Shown here in pieces: positions 20,772 to 34,670 of a stretch of DNA of 64,000 nucleotides. Every line of letters starts with the position of its first letter. Within the stretch, counting starts at the first letter, position 1. A program made the position numbers and the translations under genes. This DNA comes from Sanderia malayensis (lineage: Eukaryota; Cnidaria; Scyphozoa; Semaeostomeae; Pelagiidae). The stretch is from the NCBI GenBank assembly GCA_013076295.1, contig RQOL01000680.1, positions 164,784 to 228,783 of the forward strand, read 5' to 3'. The notes under the pieces were generated by a model, which saw nothing but the letters and a program-made list of their open reading frames with translations, had not been told where the DNA came from and searched no databases.

Positions 20772-23700
20772 ATTTTGTGGATTCATGTGTAAATTGTGAG
20801 AATGAATGTAAATATGGCAAAAAAATTAACAACTGTGCATTTCAATCAGTCAATTTTATCAGTATTTACCTCTATTCTTGTGTAAATTGTGGGAATGAAT
20901 GTCAACATCACGCAAAACATGTAAAAAAGTGTATTTCACTAAGTCAATTTTACCTGCATTTACGTGGATTCATTTGTAAATTGTGGGATTGAATACTACT
21001 ATCACGGAAAACAAGAAAAAAAGTGTATTTCAATCAGTCAGTTTTACTTGTATTTCTGTCAATTCATGTGAACCTTTGGGGAAGGACGGCCAATATCACC
21101 GTAAAAAAGTAACAACTGTGTATTTCAATCAGTCAGTCGTACCAGTATTTACCTCTATTCTTGTGTAAATTGTGGGAATGAATGTTTTATTTACCTCTAT
21201 TCATTGTAATTTGTGGGAATAAATGTCAACATGACTTAAAACAAGTAAAAGAAGTGTATTTTGATCAGTCGTTTTTAACTGTATTTATGTGGATTCATGT
21301 GTAAATTGTGGGAGTGAATGTTAATATCACAGAAAAGAAGTAAAAAAGGTGTATTTCAATCAGTTAAAATTATGTGGATTCATGTGTAATTTGTGGAATG
21401 AATGTTCATATAACGGATTACAAGTGAAAAGGATGTAAATCAATCAGTCACTTTTACTCGTTTTTACGTAGATTCATGTGTAAATTGTGGGAATGAATGT
21501 TATTATCACGGAAAACAAGTAAAAAAGTGTAATTCAATCAGTCAACGTTACTTGTATTTCTGTCAATTCATATGTAAGTTGTGGGAAGGACTGCTAATAT
21601 CACTGAAAACAAGTAAAAAAAGTGTTTTTTGATCAGTCATTTTTAACTGTATTTATGTGGATTCATGTATAAATTGTGGAAATGAATGCTAATATCACTG
21701 AAAAGGAGTAAAAAGGTGTATTTCAATTCAACCGTTTTAGCTGTATTTTTGTGGATTCATGTGTAAATTGTGAGAATGAATGTAAAATGGCAAAAAAAAT
21801 TAACAACTGTGCAATTCGAATCAGTCAATTTTATCAGTATTTACCTCTATTCATGTTTGAATTGTGGGAATGAATGTCAACATCATGCAAAACATATAAA
21901 AAAGTGTATTTCAATAAGTCAGTTTTACCCTTCATTTACGTGGATTCATTTGTAAATTGTGGGATTGAATACTACTATCACGGAAAACAAGAAAAAAAAG
22001 TGTATTTCAATCAGTCAGTTTTACTTGTATTTCTGTCAATTCATGTGAACCTTTGGGGAAGGACGGCCAATATCACCGTAAAAAAGTAACAACTGTGTAT
22101 TTCAATCAGTCAGTCGTACCAGTATTTACCTCTATTCTTGTTAAATTGTGGGAATGAATGTTTTATTTACCTCTATTCATGTGTAATTTGTGGGAATAAA
22201 TGTCAACATGACTTAAAACAAGTCAAAAAAGTGTATTTTGATCAGTCGTTTTTAACTGTATTTATGTGGATTCATGTGTAAATTGTGGGAATGAATGTTA
22301 ATATCACGGAAAACAAGTGAAAAAGGTGTATTTCAATCAGTTAAAATTATGTGGATTCATGTGTAATTTGTGGGAGTGAATGTTCATATAGCGGATTACA
22401 AGTGAAAAAGATGTAAATCAATCGGTCACTTTTACTCGTTTTTACGTAGATTCATGTGTAAATTGTGGGAATGAATGTTATTATCACGGAAAACAAGTAA
22501 AAAATGTAATTCAATCAGTCAACGTTACTTGTATTTCTGTCAATTCATGTGAGAGTTGTGGGAATGAATGTAAATATGGCAAAAAAATTAACAACTGTGC
22601 ATTTCAATCAGTCAATTTTATCAGTATTTACCTCTATTCTTGTGTAAATTGTGGGAATGAATGTCAACATCACGCAAAACATGTAAAAAAGTGTATTTCA
22701 CTAAGTCAATTTTACCTGCATTTACGTGGATTCATTTGTAAATTGTGGGATTGAATACTACTATCACGGAAAACAAGAAAAAAAAGTGTATTTCAATCAG
22801 TCAGTTTTACTTGTATTTCTGTCAATTCATGTGAACCTTTGGGGAAGGACGGCCAATATCACCGTAAAAAAGTAACAACTGTGTATTTCAATCAGTCAGT
22901 CGTACCAGTATTTACCTCTATTCTTGTGTAAATTGGGGAATGAATGTTTTATTTACCTCTATTCATGTGTAATTTGTGGGATTAAATGTCAACATGACTT
23001 AAAACAAGTAAAAAAAGTGTATTTTGACCAGTCGTTTTTAACTGTATTTGTGTGGATTCATGTGTAAATTGTGGGAGTGAATGTTAATATCACAGAAAAG
23101 AAGTAAAAAAGGTGTATTTCAATCAGTTAAAATTATGTGGATTCATGTGTAATTTGTGGGAATGAGTGTTCATATAACGGATTACAGGTGAAAAGGATGT
23201 AAATCAATCAGTCACTTTTACTCGTTTTTACGTAGATTCATGTGTAAATTGTGGAATGAATGTTATTATCACGGAAAACAAGTAAAAAAAGTGTAATTCA
23301 ATCAGTCAACGTTACTTGTATTTCTGTCAATTCATATGTAAGTTGTGGGAAGGACTGCTAATATCACTGTAAACAAGTAAAAAAAAGTGTTTTTGATCAG
23401 TCATTTTTAACTGTATTTATGTGGATTCATGTATAAATTGTGGAAATGAATGCTAATATCACTGAAAAGGAGTAAAAAAGGTGTATTTCAATTCAACCGT
23501 TTTAGCTGTATTTTTTGTGGATTCATGTGTAAATTGTTGAGAATGAATGTAAAAATGGCAAAAAAAATTAACAACTGTGCAATTCGATCAGTCAATTTTA
23601 TCAGTATTTACCTCTATTCATGTTTGAATTGTGGGAATGAATGTCAACATCATGCCAAAACATATAAAAAAGTGTATTTCAATAAGTCAGTTTTACCCTT

Positions 23701-25200
23701 CATTTACGTGGATTCATTTGTAAATTGTGGCATTGAATACTACTATCACGGAAATCAAGACAAAAAAGTGTATTTCAATCAATCAGTTTACTTGTATTTC
23801 TGTCAATTCATGTGAAACTTTGGGAAGGACGGCCAATATCACTGTTAAAAAAGTAAACAACTGTGTATTTCAATCAGTCAGTCTTACCACTATTTACCTC
23901 CATTCATGTGTAAATTGTGGGAAATGGATGTCAACATCACATAAAACAAGTAAAAAGGTGTATTTGAATAACTCAGTTTTACCTGTATCTACCTCTATTC
24001 ATGTGTAAATTGTGGGAATCAATGCTTCTATCACGGAAAGCGAGTAAAAAATGTGTATTTCAATCAGCAGATTTACTTTGCATTTCTGTCAATTCATTTT
24101 GTGGATTCATGTGTAAATTGTGAGAATGAATGTAAATATGGCAAAAAAAATTAACAACTGTGCATTTCAATCAGTCAATTTATCAGTATTTACCTCTATT
24201 CTTGTGTAAATTGTGGGAATGAATGTCAACATCACGCAAAACATGTAAAAAAGTGTATTTCACTAAGTCAATTTTAACTGCATTTACGTGGATTAATTTG
24301 TAAATTCTGGGATTGAATACTACTATCACGGAAAACAAGAAAAAAAAGTGTATTTCAATCAGTCAGTTTTACTTGTATTTCTGTCAATCATGTGAACCTT
24401 TGGGAAGGACGGCCAATATCACCGTAAAAAAAGTAACAACTGTGTATTTCAATCAGTCAGTCGTACCAGTATTTACCTCTATTCTTGTGTAAATTGTGGG
24501 AATGAATGTTTTATTTACCTCTATTCATGTGTAATTTGTGGAATAAATGTCAACATGACTTAAAACAAGTAAAAGAAGTGTATTTTGATCAGTCGTTTTT
24601 AACTGTATTTATGTGGATTCATGTGTAAAATTGTGGGAGTGAATGTTAATATCACAGAAAAGAAGTAAAAAAGGTGTATTTCAATCAGTTAAAATTATGT
24701 GGATTCATGTGTAATTTGTGGGAATGAATGTTCATATAACGGATTACAAGTGAAAAGGATGTAAATCAATCAGTCACTTTTACTCGTTTTTACGTAGATT
24801 CATGTGTAAATTGTGGGAATGAATGTTATTATCACGGAAAACAAGTAAAAAAAGTGTAATTCAATCAGTCAACGTTACTTGTATTTCTGTCAAATCATAT
24901 GTAAGTTGTGGAAGGACTGCTAATATCACTGAAAACAAGTAAAAAAAAGTATTTTTTGATCAGTCATTTTAACTGTATTTATGTGGATTCATGTATAAAT
25001 TGTGGAAATGAATGCTAATATCACTGAAAAGGAGTAAAAAAGGTGTATTTCAATTCAACCGTTTTAGCTGTATTTTTGTGGATTCATGTGTAAATTGTGA
25101 GAATGAATGTAAAAATGGCAAAAAAAATTAACAACTGTGCATTTCGATCAGTCAATTTTATCAGTTTTTTATCTCTATTCATGTTTGAATTGTGGGAATG
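20772..25200 (+). repeat. Mosaic of 2.33 kb-type HOR modules
   Basis: Modules of the 16.1-20.8 kb unit recur here in altered order. The AATATGGC/AAAATGGC monomer occurs at about 20810, 21780, 22570, 23550, 24133 and 25108, with spacings 970, 790, 980, 583 and 975 bp, against 780, 973 and 580 in the parent unit. The junction CATTTTGTGG recurs at 20771 and 24096, about 3.33 kb (35 monomer lengths) apart. The pattern fits unequal exchange between modules. Confidence 0.75.
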
Positions 25201-25479
25201 AATGTCAACATCATGCAAAACATATAAAAAAGTGTATTTCAATAAGTCAGTTTTACCCTTCATTTACGTGGATTCATTTGTAAATTGTGGGATTGAATAC
25301 TACTATCACGGAAAACAAGAAAAAAAAGTGTATTTCCATCAGTCAGTTTTACTTGTATTTCTGTCAATGCATGTGAACCTTTGGGGAAGGACGGCCAATA
25401 TCACTGTTAAAAAAGTAACAACTGTGCATTTCAATCAGTCAATTTTATCAGTATTTACCTCTATTCTTGTGTAAATTGT

Positions 25480-26804
25480 GGGAATGAATGTCAACATCAC
25501 GCAAAACATGTAAAAAAGTGTATTTCACTAAGTCAATTTTACCTGCATTTACGTGGATTCATTTGTAAATTGTGGGATTCAATACTACTATCACGGAAAA
25601 CAAGAAAAAAAAGTGTATTTCCATCAGTCAGTTTTACTTGTATTTCTGTCAATGCATGTGAACCTTTGGGGAAGGACGGCCAATATCACCGTAAAAAAGT
25701 AACAACTGTGTATTTCAATCAGTCAGTCGTACCAGTATTTACCTCTATTCTTGTGTAAATTGTGGGGATGAATGTTTTATTTACCTCTATTCATGTGTAA
25801 TTTGTGGGAATAAATGTCAACATGACTTAAAACAAGTAAAAAAAGTGTATTTTGATCAGTCGTTTTTAACTGTATTTATGTGGATTCATGTGTAAATTGT
25901 GGGAATGAATGTTAATATCACGGAAAACAAGTAAAAAAGGTGTATTTCAATCAGTTAAAATTACGTGGATTCATGTGTAATTTGTGGGAGTGAATGTTCA
26001 TATAACGGATTACAAGTGAAAAAGATGTAAATCAATCAGTCACTTTTACTCGTTTTTACGTAGATTCATGTGTAAATTGTGGGAATGAATGTTATTATCA
26101 CGGAAAACAAGTAAAAAAGTGTAATTCAATCAGTCAACGTTACTTGTATTTCTGTCAATTCATGTGTAAGTTGTGGGAATGAATGTAAATATGGCAAAAA
26201 AATTAACAACTGTGCATGTCAATCAGTCAATTTTATCAGTATTTACCTCTATTCTTGTGTAAATTGTGGGAATGAATGTCAACATCACGTAAAACAAGTA
26301 AAAAGGTGTATTTTGATCAGTCAGTTTTACCCTTCATTTACGTGGATTCATTTGTAAATTGTGGCATTGAATACTACTATCACGGAAAACAAGACAAAAA
26401 AGTGTAATTCAATCAGTCAACGTTACTTGTATTTCTGTCAATTCATGTGTAAGTTGTGAGAATGAATGTAAAAATGGCAAAAAAAATTAACAACTGTGCA
26501 ATTCGATCAGTCAATTTTATCAGTTTTTACCTCTATTCATGTTTGAATTGTGGGAATGAATGTCAACATCACGCAAAACATATAAAAAAGTGTATTTCAA
26601 TAAGTCAGTTTTACCCTTCATTTACGTAAATTCATTTGTAAATTGTGGCATTGAATACTACTATCACGGAAAACAAGACAAAAAAGTGTATTTCAATCAA
26701 TAAGCTTTACTTGTATTTCTGTCAATTCATGTGAAACTTTGGGGAAGGACGGCCAATATCACTGTTAAAAAAGTAACAACTGTGTATTTCAATCAGTCAA
26801 TTTT
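25480..26804 (+). repeat. 1.64 kb-spaced HOR, copy 1
   Basis: Matches 27124-28448 at offset exactly 1,644. Shared private markers are GGGATTCAATACTAC, ATTTCCATCAGTC, GTCAATGCATGTG, TGTGCATGTCAATC and a hybrid monomer in which GACAAAAAAGTG runs into the GTAATTCAATC type. It diverges after GTATTTCAATCAGTCA. Confidence 0.9.
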
Positions 26805-27123
26805 ATCAGTATTTACCTCTATTCATGTTTGAATTGTGGGAATGAATGTCAACATCACGCAAAACATATAAAAAAGTGTATTTCAATAAGTCAGTTTTAC
26901 CCTTCATTTACGTGGATTCATTTGTAAATTTTGGCATTGAATACTACTATCACGGAAAACAAGACAAAAAAGTGTATTTCAATCAATCAATTTTACTTGT
27001 ATTTCTGTCAATTCATGTGAAACTTTGGGGAAGGACGGCCGATATCACTGTTAAAAAAGTAACAACTGTGTATTTCAATCAGTCAGTCTTACCACTATTT
27101 ACCTCCATTCATGTTTGAATTGT

Positions 27124-28448
27124 GGGAATGAATGTCAACATCACGCAAAACATGTAAAAAAGTGTATTTCACTAAGTCAATTTTACCTGCATTTACGTGG
27201 ATTCATTTGTAAATTGTGGGATTCAATACTACTATCACGGAAAACAAGAAAAAAAAGTGTATTTCCATCAGTCAGTTTTACTTGTATTTCTGTCAATGCA
27301 TGTGAACCTTTGGGGAAGGACGGCCAATATCACCGTAAAAAAGTAACAACTGTGTATTTCAATCAGTCAGTCGTACCAGTATTTACCTCTATTCTTGTGT
27401 AAATTGTGGGGATGAATGTTTTATTTACCTCTATTCATGTGTAATTTGTGGGAATAAATGTCAACATGACTTAAAACAAGTAAAAAAAGTGTATTTTGAT
27501 CAGTCGTTTTTAACTGTATTTATGTGGATTCATGTGTAAATTGTGGGAATGAATGTTAATATCACGGAAAACAAGTAAAAAAGGTGTATTTCAATCAGTT
27601 AAAATTACGTGGATTCATGTGTAATTTGTGGGAGTGAATGTTCATATAACGGATTACAAGTGAAAAAGATGTAAATCAATCAGTCACTTTTACTCGTTTT
27701 TACGTAGATTCATGTGTAAATTGTGGGAATGAATGTTATTATCACGGAAAACAAGTAAAAAAGTGTAATTCAATCAGTCAACGTTACTTGTATTTCTGTC
27801 AATTCATGTGTAAGTTGTGGGAATGAATGTAAATATGGCAAAAAAATTAACAACTGTGCATGTCAATCAGTCAATTTTATCAGTATTTACCTCTATTCTT
27901 GTGTAAATTGTGGGAATGAATGTCAACATCACGTAAAACAAGTAAAAAGGTGTATTTTGATCAGTCAGTTTTACCCTTCATTTACGTGGATTCATTTGTA
28001 AATTGTGGCATTGAATACTACTATCACGGAAAACAAGACAAAAGAGTGTAATTCAATCAGTCAACGTTACTTGTATTTCTGTCAATTCATGTGTAAGTTG
28101 TGAGAATGAATGTAAAAATGGCAAAAAAAATTAACAACTGTGCAATTCGATCAGTCAATTTTATCAGTTTTTACCTCTATTCATGTTTGAATTGTGGGAA
28201 TGAATGTCAACATCACGCAAAACATATAAAAAAGTGTATTTCAATAAGTCAGTTTTACCCTTCATTTACGTGGATTCATTTGTAAATTTTGGCATTGAAT
28301 ACTACTATCACGGAAAACAAGACAAAAAAGTGTATTTCAATCAATCAATTTTACTTGTATTTCTGTCAATTCATGTGAAACTTTGGGGAAGGACGGCCGA
28401 TATCACTGTTAAAAAAGTAACAACTGTGTATTTCAATCAGTCAGTCTT
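27124..28448 (+). repeat. 1.64 kb-spaced HOR, copy 2
   Basis: Second copy of 25480-26804. One visible difference is GACAAAAAAG/GACAAAAGAG. The spacer 26805-27123 between the copies itself resembles 28166-28475 (offset about 1,358, sharing GGCCGATATCACTG), so at least two overlapping duplication steps are recorded. Confidence 0.9.
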
Positions 28449-29160
28449 ACCACTATTTACCTCCATTCATGTGTAAATTGTGGGAATGGATGTCAACATC
28501 ACATAAAACAAGTAAAAAGGTGTATTTGAATAACTCAGTTTTACCTGTATCTACCTCTATTCATGTGTAAATTGTGGGAATCAATGCTACTATCACGGAA
28601 AGCGAGTAAAAAATGTGTATTTCAATCAGCAGATTTACTTGCATTTCTGTCAATTCATTTTGTGGATTCATGTGTAAATTGTGAGAATGAATGTAAATAT
28701 GGCAAAAAAAATTAACAACTGTGCATTTCAATCAGTCAATTTTATCAGTATTTACCTCTATTCTTGTGTAAATTGTGGGAATGAATGTCAACACCACGCA
28801 AAACATGTAAAAAAGTGTATTTCACTAAGTCAATTCTACCTGCATTTACGTGGATTCATTTGTAAATTGTGGGATTGAATACTACTATCACGGAAAACAA
28901 GAAAAAAAAGTGTATTTCAATCAGTCAGTTTTACTTGTATTTCTGTCAATTCATGTGAACCTTTGGGGAAGGACGGCCAATATCACCGTAAAAAAGTAAC
29001 AACTGTGTATTTCAATCAGTCAGTCGTACCAGTATTTACCTCTATTCTTGTGTAAATTGTGGGAATGAATGTTTTATTTACCTCTATTCATGTGTAATTT
29101 GTGGGAATAAATGTCAACATGACTTAAAACAAGTAAAAAAAGTGTATTTTGATCAGTCGT

Positions 29161-29426
29161 TTTTAACTGTATTTATGTGGATTCATGTGTAAATTGTGGG
29201 AATGAATGTTAATATCACGGAAAACAAGTAAAAAAGGTGTATTTCAATCAGTTAAAATTATGTGGATTCATGTGTAATTTGTGGGAGTGAATGTTCATAT
29301 AACGGATTACAAGTGAAAAAGATGTAAATCAATCAGTCACTTTTACTCGTTTTTACGTAGATTCATGTGTAAATTGTGGGAATGAATGTTATTATCACGG
29401 AAAACAAGTAAAAAAGTGTAATTCAA
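29161..29426 (+). repeat. Identical 266 bp repeat, copy 1
   Basis: Compared line by line, 29161-29426 and 29531-29796 are the same at every base over 266 bp (offset 370). They begin TTTTAACTGTATTTATGTGG and end at GTGTAATTCAAT. Surrounding HOR copies differ by about one percent or more, so this is a very young duplication or an assembly artefact. Confidence 0.92.
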
Positions 29427-29530
29427 TCAGTCAACGTTACTTGTATTTCTGTCAATTCATATGTAAGTTGTGGGAAGGACTGCTAATATCACTGAAAACA
29501 AGTAAAAAAAAGTGTTTTTTGATCAGTCAT

Positions 29531-29796
29531 TTTTAACTGTATTTATGTGGATTCATGTGTAAATTGTGGGAATGAATGTTAATATCACGGAAAACAAGTA
29601 AAAAAGGTGTATTTCAATCAGTTAAAATTATGTGGATTCATGTGTAATTTGTGGGAGTGAATGTTCATATAACGGATTACAAGTGAAAAAGATGTAAATC
29701 AATCAGTCACTTTTACTCGTTTTTACGTAGATTCATGTGTAAATTGTGGGAATGAATGTTATTATCACGGAAAACAAGTAAAAAAGTGTAATTCAA
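29531..29796 (+). repeat. Identical 266 bp repeat, copy 2
   Basis: Second copy of 29161-29426. Immediately after it the array switches from the CAGTCAACGTTAC monomer to AAGTCAATTTTACC of the TTGTGCATTCATATG class. The duplication thus ends at a breakpoint between two HOR families. Confidence 0.92.
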
Positions 29797-29999
29797 TAAG
29801 TCAATTTTACCTGTATTTTTGTGCATTCATATGTAAAATGTGAGAATGAATGTCAACATCACTTAAAACAAGTAAAAAAGGTGTGTTTTAATCAGTCATT
29901 TTTAACTTTATTTACGTGAATTCATGTGTAAATTGTGGGAATGAATCTTAAAATCATAGAAAACAAGTAAAACAGGTGTATCTCAATCATTCAATTTTA

Positions 30000-31770
30000 C
30001 CTAAATTTACCTGGATTCATGTGTAAATTATCGGAATGAATGTTCATTTAACGGAAAACAATTAAAACATATGTATATCAATCATTCAGTTTCACTTGTA
30101 TTTACGTGGATTCATGTGTAAATCGTGGGAATGAATGCTAATATCACGGAAAACAGTTAAAAGAGGTGTACTTTGATCAGTCATTTTGAATTGTATTTAC
30201 GTCGATTCACTTGTAAATTATGGAAATGAATGCTACTATCACGGAAACCAAGTGAAAAAACGTGTAATTCAATCAGTCAGTTTTACTTGTATTTCTATCA
30301 ATTCATGTGTATGTTGTGGGAAGGACTGCTAGTATCACTGAAAACAAGTAAAAAACATGTATTTCAATTGGTCAGTTTTATCCGTATTTTCGTGGATTCA
30401 TGTGTCAATTGTGGGAATGAAGGTTAATATCACGAACAACAAGTAGGAGAGGTGTATTTGAATAACTCAGTTTTATCTGTGTTTTTTGTGCATTCATGTG
30501 TAAATTGTGAGAAAGAATGTAAATATCACGGAAAAAAGTGACAACTGTGTATTTCAATCAGTCAGTTTTACCAGTATTTACACCAATTCATGTTTTAATT
30601 GTGGGAATTAATGTTAACATCAGGGAAACAAAGTAAAAAAGGTGTATTTCAATCAATCAGTTTTAAACGTATTATGTGACATCGTGTCTAAATTGTGGGA
30701 ATGAATGTCAATATCACGGAAAACAGGTAAAAGAGGTGTATTCCAATCAGTGAGTTTTAACTGTATTTACCTCCATTCATGTGTAAATTGTGGGAATGAA
30801 TGTCAATATCACGTAAAACAAGTAAAAAGGTGTATTTTGATCAGTCATTCTTAACTGTTTTTACGTAGATTCATGTGTATATTGTGGGAATGAATGTTAT
30901 TATCACGGAAAGCAAGCAGAAAAAGTGCATTTAAATCAGTCAGTTTTACCTGTATTTACGTGGATTCATGTGTAAATTGTGGGAATATGCTGTGTATGCT
31001 GTGGGAAGGACTGCTAATATCAATGAAAACAAGTTGAAAGATGTATTTCAATTGGTCAGTTTTATCCGTATTTTCGTGGATTCGTGTGTAAATTGTGAGA
31101 ATGAATGTTTTATTTACCTTTATTCATGTGTAATTTGTGGGAATGAATGTCAACATGACATAAAACAAGTAAAAAAAGTGTATTTTAATCAGTTGTTTTT
31201 AACTATATTTATGTGGATTCACGTGTAAATTGTAGGAATTAATGTTAATATCACGGAAAACAAGTAAAAAAGGTGTATTTCAATCAGTTAAATTTATGTG
31301 GATTCATGTGTAATTTGTGGGAATGAATGTTCATATAACGGGTTACAAGTGAAAAAGATGTAAATCAAGCAGTCACTTTTACTCGTTTTTACGTAGATTC
31401 ATGTGTAAATTGTGGGAATGAATGCTATTATCACGGAAAACAAGTAAAAAAAGTGTAATTCAATCAGTCAGTGTTACTTGTATTTCTCTCAATTCAGGTG
31501 TAAGTTGTGGGAAGGACTGCTAATATCACTGAAAACAAGTAAAAAAAGTGTTTTTTGATCAGTCATTTTTAACTGTATTTATGTGGATTTTTGTGTAAAT
31601 TGTGGGAATGAATGTTAATATCACGGGAAACAAGTAAAAAAGGTGTATTTCAATCAGTTGAATTTACGTGGATTCATGTGTGAATTGTGGGAATGAATGC
31701 TAATATCACGGAAAACAAGTAAAAAAAAGTGTATTTTGATCAGTCATGTTTAACTGTATTTACGTGGATT
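30000..31770 (+). repeat. HOR segment related to 47.3-49.1 kb
   Basis: Follows the same monomer order as 47291-49140: ACCTGGATTC, AAAACATATGTATATC, TTATGGAAATGAATGC, AGTAGGAGAGG, GTGACATCGTGTC, GCTGTGTATGCTGTGG, CAAGCAGTCAC. It lies about 17.3 kb upstream. One monomer is missing near 31090, where TTCGTGGATTCGTGTG leads directly to the GTTTTATTTACC short unit. It ends at about 31790 by switching to an AATATGGC monomer. Confidence 0.75.
31360..31460 (+). other. Paralogous empty site of the Helitron insertion
   Basis: This monomer carries the same rare variant (AAATCAAGCAGTCAC) as the one interrupted at 7940, followed by ACTCGTTTTTACGTAG and then GTGTAAATTGTGGG with no interruption. The insertion point corresponds to 31409/31410. 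The left flank aligns at offset 23,469 and the right flank at 20,929; the difference is exactly 2,540, the element length. Further empty copies are at about 48758, 50148, 53025, 57316 and 60158. Confidence 0.9.
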
Positions 31771-31789
31771 CATGTATAAACTGTGGGAA

Positions 31790-34560
31790 TGAATGTAAAT
31801 ATGGCAAAAAAAATTAACAACTGTGCATTTCAATCAGTCAATTTTATCAGTATTTACCTCTATTCTTGTGTAAATTGTGGGAATGAATGTCAACATCACG
31901 CAAAACATGTAAAAAAGTGTATTTCACTAAGTCAATTTTACCTGCATTTACGTGGATTCATTTGTAAATTGTGGGATTGAATACTACTATCACGGAAAAC
32001 AAGAAAAAAAAGTGTATTTCAATCAGTCAGTTTTACTTGTATTTCTGTCAATTCATGTGAACCTTTGGGGAAGGATGGCCAATATCACCGTAAAAAAGTA
32101 ACAACTGTGTATTTCAATCAGTCAGTCGTACCAGTATTTACCTCTATTCTTGTGTAAATTGTGGGAATGAATGTTTTATTTACCTCTATTCATGTGTAAT
32201 TTGTGGGAATAAATGTCAACATGACTTAAAACAAGTAAAAGAAGTGTATTTTGATCAGTCGTTTTTAACTGTATTTATGTGGATTCATGTATAAATTGTG
32301 GGAGTGAATGTTAATATCACAGAAAAGAAGTAAAAAAGGTGTATTTCAATCAGTTAAAATTATGTGGATTCATGTGTAATTTGTGGGAATGAATGTTCAT
32401 ATAACGGATTACAAGTGAAAAGGATGTAAATCAATCAGTCACTTTTACTCGTTTTTACGTAGATTCATGTGTAAATTGTGGGAATGAATGTTATTATCAC
32501 GGAAAACAAGTAAAAAAAGTGTAATTCAATCAGTCAACGTTACTTGTATTTCTGTCAATTCATATGTAAGTTGTGGGAAGGACTGCTAATATCACTGAAA
32601 ACAAGTAAAAAAAAGTATTTTTTGATCAGTCATTTTTAACTGTATTTATGTGGATTCATGTATAAATTGTGGAAATGAATGCTAATATCACTGAAAAGGA
32701 GTAAAAAAGGTGTATTTCAATTCAACCGTTTTAGCTGTATTTTTGTGGATTCATGTGTAAATTGTGAGAATGAATGTAAAAATGGCAAAAAAATTAACAA
32801 CTGTGCATTTCGATCAGTCATTTTTATCAGTTTTTTATCTCTATTCATGTTTGAATTGTGGGAATGAATGTCAACATCATGCAAAACATATTAAAAAGTG
32901 TATTTCAATAAGACAGTTTTACCCTTCATTTACGTGGATTCATTGGTAAATTGTGGCATTGAATACTACTATCACGGAAATCAAGACAAAAAAGTGTATT
33001 TCAATCAATCAGTTTTACTTGTATTTCTGTCAATTCATGTGAAACTTTGGGGAAGGACGGCCAATATCACTGTTAAAAAAGTAACAACTGTGCATTTCAA
33101 TCAGTCAATTTTATCAGTATTTACCTCTATTCTTGTGTAAATTGTGGGAATGAATGTCAACATCACGCAAAACATGTAAAAAATTGTATTTCACTAAGTC
33201 AATTTTACCTGCATTTACGTGGATTCATTTGTAAATTGTGGGATTGAATACTACTATCACGGAAAACAAGAAAAAGAAGTGTATTTCAATCAGTCAGTTT
33301 TACTTGTATTTCTGTCAATGCATGTGAACCTTTGGGGAAGGACGGCCAATATCACCGTAAAAAAGTAACAACTGTGTATTTCAATCAGTCAGTCGTACCA
33401 GTATTTACCTCTATTCTTGTGTAAATTGTGGGAATGAATGTTTTATTTACCTCTATTCATGTGTAATTTGTGGGAATAAATGTCAACATGACTTAAAACA
33501 AGTAAAAAAAGTGTATTTTGATCAGTCGTTTTTAACTGTATTTATGTGGATTCATGTGTTAATTGTGGGAATGAATGTTAATATCACGGAAAACAAGTAA
33601 AAAAGGTGTATTTCAATCAGTTAAAATTATGTGGATTCATGTGTAATTTGTGGGAGTGAATGTTCATATAGCGGATTACAAGTGAAAAAGATGTAAATCA
33701 ATCGGTCACTTTTACTCGTTTTTACGTAGATTCATGTGTAAATTGTGGGAATGAATGTTATTATCACGGAAAACAAGTAAAAAAGTGTAATTCAATCAGT
33801 CAACGTTACTTGTATTTCTGTCAATTCATGTGTAAGTTGTGGGAATGAATGTAAATATGGCAAAAAAATTAACAACTGTGCATGTCAATCAGTCAATTTT
33901 ATCAGTATTTACCTCTATTCTTGTGTAAATTGTGGGAATGAATGTCAACATCACGCAAAACATGTAAAAAGGTGTATTTCACTAAGTCAATTTTACCTGC
34001 ATTTACGTTGATTCATTTGTAAATTGTTGGATTGAATACTACTATCACGGAAAACAAGACAAAAAAGTGTATTTCAATGAATCAGTTTTACTTGTATTTC
34101 TGTCAATTCATGTGAAACTTTGGGGAAGGACGGCCAATATCACCGTAAAAAAGTAACAACTGTGTATTTCAATCAGTCAGTCGTACCAGTATTTACCTCT
34201 ATTCTTGTGTAAATTGTGGGGATGAATGTTTTATTTACCTCTATTCATGTGTAATTTGTGGGAATAAATGTCAACATGACTTAAAACAAGTAAAAAAAGT
34301 GTATTTTGATCAGTCGTTTTTAACTGTATTTATGTGGATTCATGTGTAAATTGTGGGAATGAATGTTAATATCACGGAAAACAAGTAAAAAAGGTGTATT
34401 TCAATCAGTTAAAATTATGTGGATTCATGTGTAATTTGTGGGAGTGAATGTTCATATAACGGATTACAAGTGAAAAAGATGTAAATCAATCAGTCACTTT
34501 TACTCGTTTTTACGTAGATTCATGTGTAAATTGTTGGAATGAATGCTAATATCACGGAAA
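31790..34560 (+). repeat. Mosaic HOR segment of the AATATGGC family
   Basis: Monomers are arranged as in 20.8-29.5 kb: AATATGGC, GGACGGCC, short GTTTTATTTACC unit, CAGTTAAAATTATG, ATAACGGATTAC, CAACGTTAC. At about 34535 the array passes abruptly to the GCTAATATCACGG / CATGTTTAACTG family. No gene or foreign DNA is seen in it. Confidence 0.75.
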
Positions 34561-34670
34561 ACAAGTAAAAAAAAGTGTATTTTGATCAGTCATGTTTAAC
34601 TGTATTTACGTGGATTCATGTATAAACTGTGGGAATGAATGCTAATGTTACGGAAAACAAGCAAAAAAGT

